Translations under genes and position numbers: made by a program | Assembly (NCBI RefSeq): GCF_007692705.1 | Contig: NZ_REBN01000151.1 | Coordinates: forward strand, 1 to 53,776 | Length of the DNA: 53,776 nt | Source: Mongoliibacter sp. | GTDB taxonomy: Bacteria; Bacteroidota; Bacteroidia; Cytophagales; Cyclobacteriaceae | Direction of reading: 5' to 3' | The notes under the pieces: generated by a model | Databases searched by the model: none | What the model was told of the DNA's origin: nothing | What the model saw: the letters and a program-made list of their open reading frames with translations, nothing else | Shown here: positions 51,799-53,776 of the stretch, piece after piece | Layout of the letters: each line of letters begins with the position of its first letter | How positions within the stretch are numbered: the stretch's first letter is position 1

Positions 51799-53122
51799 AG
51801 ACATTAAAATAGCAATTATAGGTGCTGGTCCTTCAGGTATCACTGCCTTGAAAAATATTCTTGATCAAGGATTAAATGCAGTCGTTTTTGATCGCAATAA
51901 TGATGTTGGAGGCAACTGGATTTACAGTGAAGATGAATCCCATTCAAGTGTTTTTGAAACCACCCATATCATTAGCTCTAAGACCCTTTCACAATATGAG
52001 GATTTCACCTTTGATGATTTTGATCCAGAAACAGCTGATTACCCTTCTCATGAGGAGTTAAGAAGGTATTTTCAAGCCTATGCGGTACATTTTGGACTAT
52101 ATGATCACATAGAGTTTAGCACCTTAGTCAAAAAATGTAAAAAGGATAGTGATGGATTCTGGGAAATAATCACAGAAAAAGCAGGAATAGAAGAAAGGCA
52201 TACTTTTTCACACTTGGTTGTCTGTAATGGACATCATTGGCACCCAAGATGGCCAGAATATCCAGGCAAATTTTCAGGGGAGTTTATTCATTCCCATTCT
52301 TTCAAAAAAGCTGAGCCATTTCGGAACAAAAAAGTATTGGTTATCGGAGGTGGAAATTCTGCCTGCGATGTAGCTGTAGAAACGAGCAGGGTCAGTGCCC
52401 ATACGGCCATTTCATGGCGCAGAGGGTACAGGATTATCCCTAAATTCTTCTTTGGTCAACCATCCGATAAAATTGGAGAAAAAAGTGCTTGGATACCACT
52501 TAAAATCAGGAGTTTTTTCTTTGATGTTCTATTGAATATTCTAGTAGGCAAAAACAGACTTTACGGATTGCGGGAGGTGGAAACAAAATTTGGAGAAATT
52601 CACCCGACTATCAATGATGAGTTACTGTATAAAATCAGGCATGGAAAGGTCAAACCAAGGCTGGATATTAAAATACTTGAGGGAAAAAAAGTCATTTTCG
52701 AAGATGGACTGGAGGAAGAATATGATGCCATTATAGCATGTACAGGCTATTACCTCTCCCACCCTTTCTTTAGCAAAGAACTTATTGACTACAGTTCAGG
52801 TCCAGTTCCCTTATATTTGAAGATGTTCCATCCTGAAATAGAAAACCTCTATTTTATAGGTATGTTTCAGCCATTAGGTTGCATATGGCCTGGGGCTGAA
52901 TTACAGTCAAAAATTATGGCTCTTGAGCTTGCCGGAAAATGGAAAAGACCTGAAAATATCAAAAAACTCTGCCAGCTTGAAGTTACCAATCCACACTACA
53001 AGCAAATCGATACGCCAAGACATACAATAACAGTAGATTACCATAAATTCAAAAAGGAACTTTTAAAACATCTTCCTCACGACTATATTTCCAAATCACC
53101 ACAGGTAGCACATTCAACTTAA
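51791..53122 (+). CDS. FMO-like flavin-containing monooxygenase
   Basis: 443 residues from ATG 51791, which overlaps the sirtuin stop by 8 bp; a TTG at 51782 is the only longer option. FAD motif IIGAGPSGITAL at the N-terminus, FMO/BVMO-like FSGEFIHSHSF, second nucleotide motif VIGGGNSACDVAVE for NADPH, and the ATG-like ACTGYYLSHPFF motif. It oxygenates soft nucleophiles (amines or sulfides) or carries out Baeyer-Villiger chemistry; the substrate is unknown. Last gene of its operon. Confidence 0.88.
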   Translation: MHKDIKIAIIGAGPSGITALKNILDQGLNAVVFDRNNDVGGNWIYSEDESHSSVFETTHIISSKTLSQYEDFTFDDFDPETADYPSHEELRRYFQAYAVHFGLYDHIEFSTLVKKCKKDSDGFWEIITEKAGIEERHTFSHLVVCNGHHWHPRWPEYPGKFSGEFIHSHSFKKAEPFRNKKVLVIGGGNSACDVAVETSRVSAHTAISWRRGYRIIPKFFFGQPSDKIGEKSAWIPLKIRSFFFDVLLNILVGKNRLYGLREVETKFGEIHPTINDELLYKIRHGKVKPRLDIKILEGKKVIFEDGLEEEYDAIIACTGYYLSHPFFSKELIDYSSGPVPLYLKMFHPEIENLYFIGMFQPLGCIWPGAELQSKIMALELAGKWKRPENIKKLCQLEVTNPHYKQIDTPRHTITVDYHKFKKELLKHLPHDYISKSPQVAHST

Positions 53123-53176
53123 AAAAAATGGAAAGTATCCCGATATAATTCAGGTTTCGCAAGGACTGGATACAAA

Positions 53177-53200
53177 AAAAGAGGCTCAAGGCCTCTTTTC
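53177..53200. terminator. Bidirectional intrinsic terminator
   Basis: AAAAGAGGC (53177-53185) pairs with GCCTCTTTT (53191-53199), loop TCAAG. It separates the convergent monooxygenase and TPR genes. Confidence 0.9.
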
Positions 53201-53219
53201 TGATTTTAACATATTCTGA

Positions 53220-53776
53220 TTATTCACAATACCTAGACATAGCTTCTCGGGCATCTTCAAAATTAAGTTTGATTGCCGCTCTCATATCATCACAACCGGA
53301 TTTAACCCTATCTGTGGCAAATTTCAGTAAACCTCTATAGTAATAGGCCTGCCCAAAATTCTTATCCATTTTAATAGCTGTACTATACTCCTTGTAAGCT
53401 TCCTCAGTATTTCCCAGCTGATGTAATGCCCTGGCTTTCATGAAATATGCCATGGCAGGTGCCCCAGCTACTTCTACCGCATATTCAGCATACAGTAAAG
53501 CACTGGTATGCTTTTTCTGTTTTTGATAAATATTCGAAAGGCTTAACAACACTTGAGTATTCTTAGCATCATGAGTCAAAGCAGCCAGAAAATCTCTTTC
53601 TGCTTTATCAAACTCCCCTAATTCTTCATGTGAGCGACCTCTATTGTACAAAGCCTGTACATTTTTAGGTCTGTTTACCAAATAAGCATTGTATGCGTTG
53701 ATGGCTTCTTCATAGTTCCCGGCAGCATAAAGCTGATCTCCTTTATTGGACTCTCCGGAAGAACAAGAAGCTAAGA
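53220..53776 (-). CDS. TPR-repeat lipoprotein, 5' partial
   Basis: The frame stays open to the window edge, so the start lies beyond it. At the edge it reads LASCSSGESNKGDQLYAAGN, a lipobox with the lipidated Cys followed by the first TPR helix. About four to five tetratricopeptide repeats follow (NYEEAINAYNAYL; ALYNRGRSHEELGEFDKAER; AYYYRGLLKFATDR), ending in a Cys-containing helix (GCDDMRAAIKL). It is a protein-interaction scaffold anchored in the envelope. The partner is unknown. A start at TTG 53681 would be wrong because the TPR and lipobox continue upstream. Confidence 0.88.
   Translation of the reverse strand, partial: LASCSSGESNKGDQLYAAGNYEEAINAYNAYLVNRPKNVQALYNRGRSHEELGEFDKAERDFLAALTHDAKNTQVLLSLSNIYQKQKKHTSALLYAEYAVEVAGAPAMAYFMKARALHQLGNTEEAYKEYSTAIKMDKNFGQAYYYRGLLKFATDRVKSGCDDMRAAIKLNFEDAREAMSRYCE

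Overview
The window is AT-rich bacterial chromosome and looks like a Bacteroidota of the Cytophagales/Cyclobacteriaceae type (Algoriphagus, Cyclobacterium or Belliella relatives). The reasons are gene content rather than any marker gene: PD40-OmpA fusions, BlaR1/TonB_C proteins, LytS/LytTR pairs, a 7TMR-DISM hybrid kinase, DUF1460, SatD/DUF3307, a deoxyhypusine-synthase homologue, Sec/lipoprotein/Tat-exported glycan enzymes, A-rich leaders instead of Shine-Dalgarno sites, and some TAnnTTTG -7 elements. I saw no rRNA, tRNA, insertion sequence, prophage or CRISPR array.

Layout. 1-4.4 kb: end of a phosphotransferase, a 3-hydroxyacyl-CoA dehydrogenase and an orphan hybrid histidine kinase, then a 386-bp gap with a possible gene relic. 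4.7-7.5 kb (minus): CDGSH protein, DUF1460 amidase-like protein, and a satD-DUF3307 pair preceded by a very regular 28-bp tandem repeat. 7.5-15.2 kb: two secreted GH2 enzymes (minus) divergent from a two-domain DUF1080 lipoprotein and a Tat-type Gfo/Idh oxidoreductase (plus), with a perfect LacI-type palindrome between them; this resembles an exported 3-keto-glycoside route. 15.3-24.6 kb: glucuronoxylan side-chain utilisation, made of LacI, uronate isomerase, SDR mannonate oxidoreductase, mannonate dehydratase, GH43, a second LacI and GH67 alpha-glucuronidase. GH67 would release (methyl)glucuronate, UxaC would make fructuronate, the SDR mannonate, and UxuA 2-keto-3-deoxygluconate.

24.7-27.7 kb: a LytS/LytTR operon led by an overlooked 31-codon membrane peptide gene, and an exported alpha/beta hydrolase. 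27.9-35.3 kb: glycogen branching enzyme, small membrane protein, a third LacI, then a divergent operon of SSS symporter, GH100-like glycosidase and PfkB sugar kinase, plausibly for sucrose. 35.3-42.5 kb: PD40-OmpA, deoxyhypusine-synthase homologue, Skp-like lipoprotein, small membrane protein, histone-deacetylase-like amidohydrolase, unknown acidic protein, stand-alone AlbA_2 protein, PF04020 membrane protein, fatty-acid desaturase. 42.7-53.8 kb: BlaI plus BlaR1-like M56 peptidase with three TonB_C modules, agmatinase-family protein, SixA-like phosphatase, topoisomerase I, an overlapping operon of membrane protein, sirtuin and FMO-like monooxygenase, and the end of a TPR lipoprotein gene.

Regulation visible in the DNA: three LacI-family regulators and four LacI-type operators. 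The operators differ at the base pair five positions from the centre, so the regulators can be tentatively assigned. Strong intrinsic terminators separate most units.
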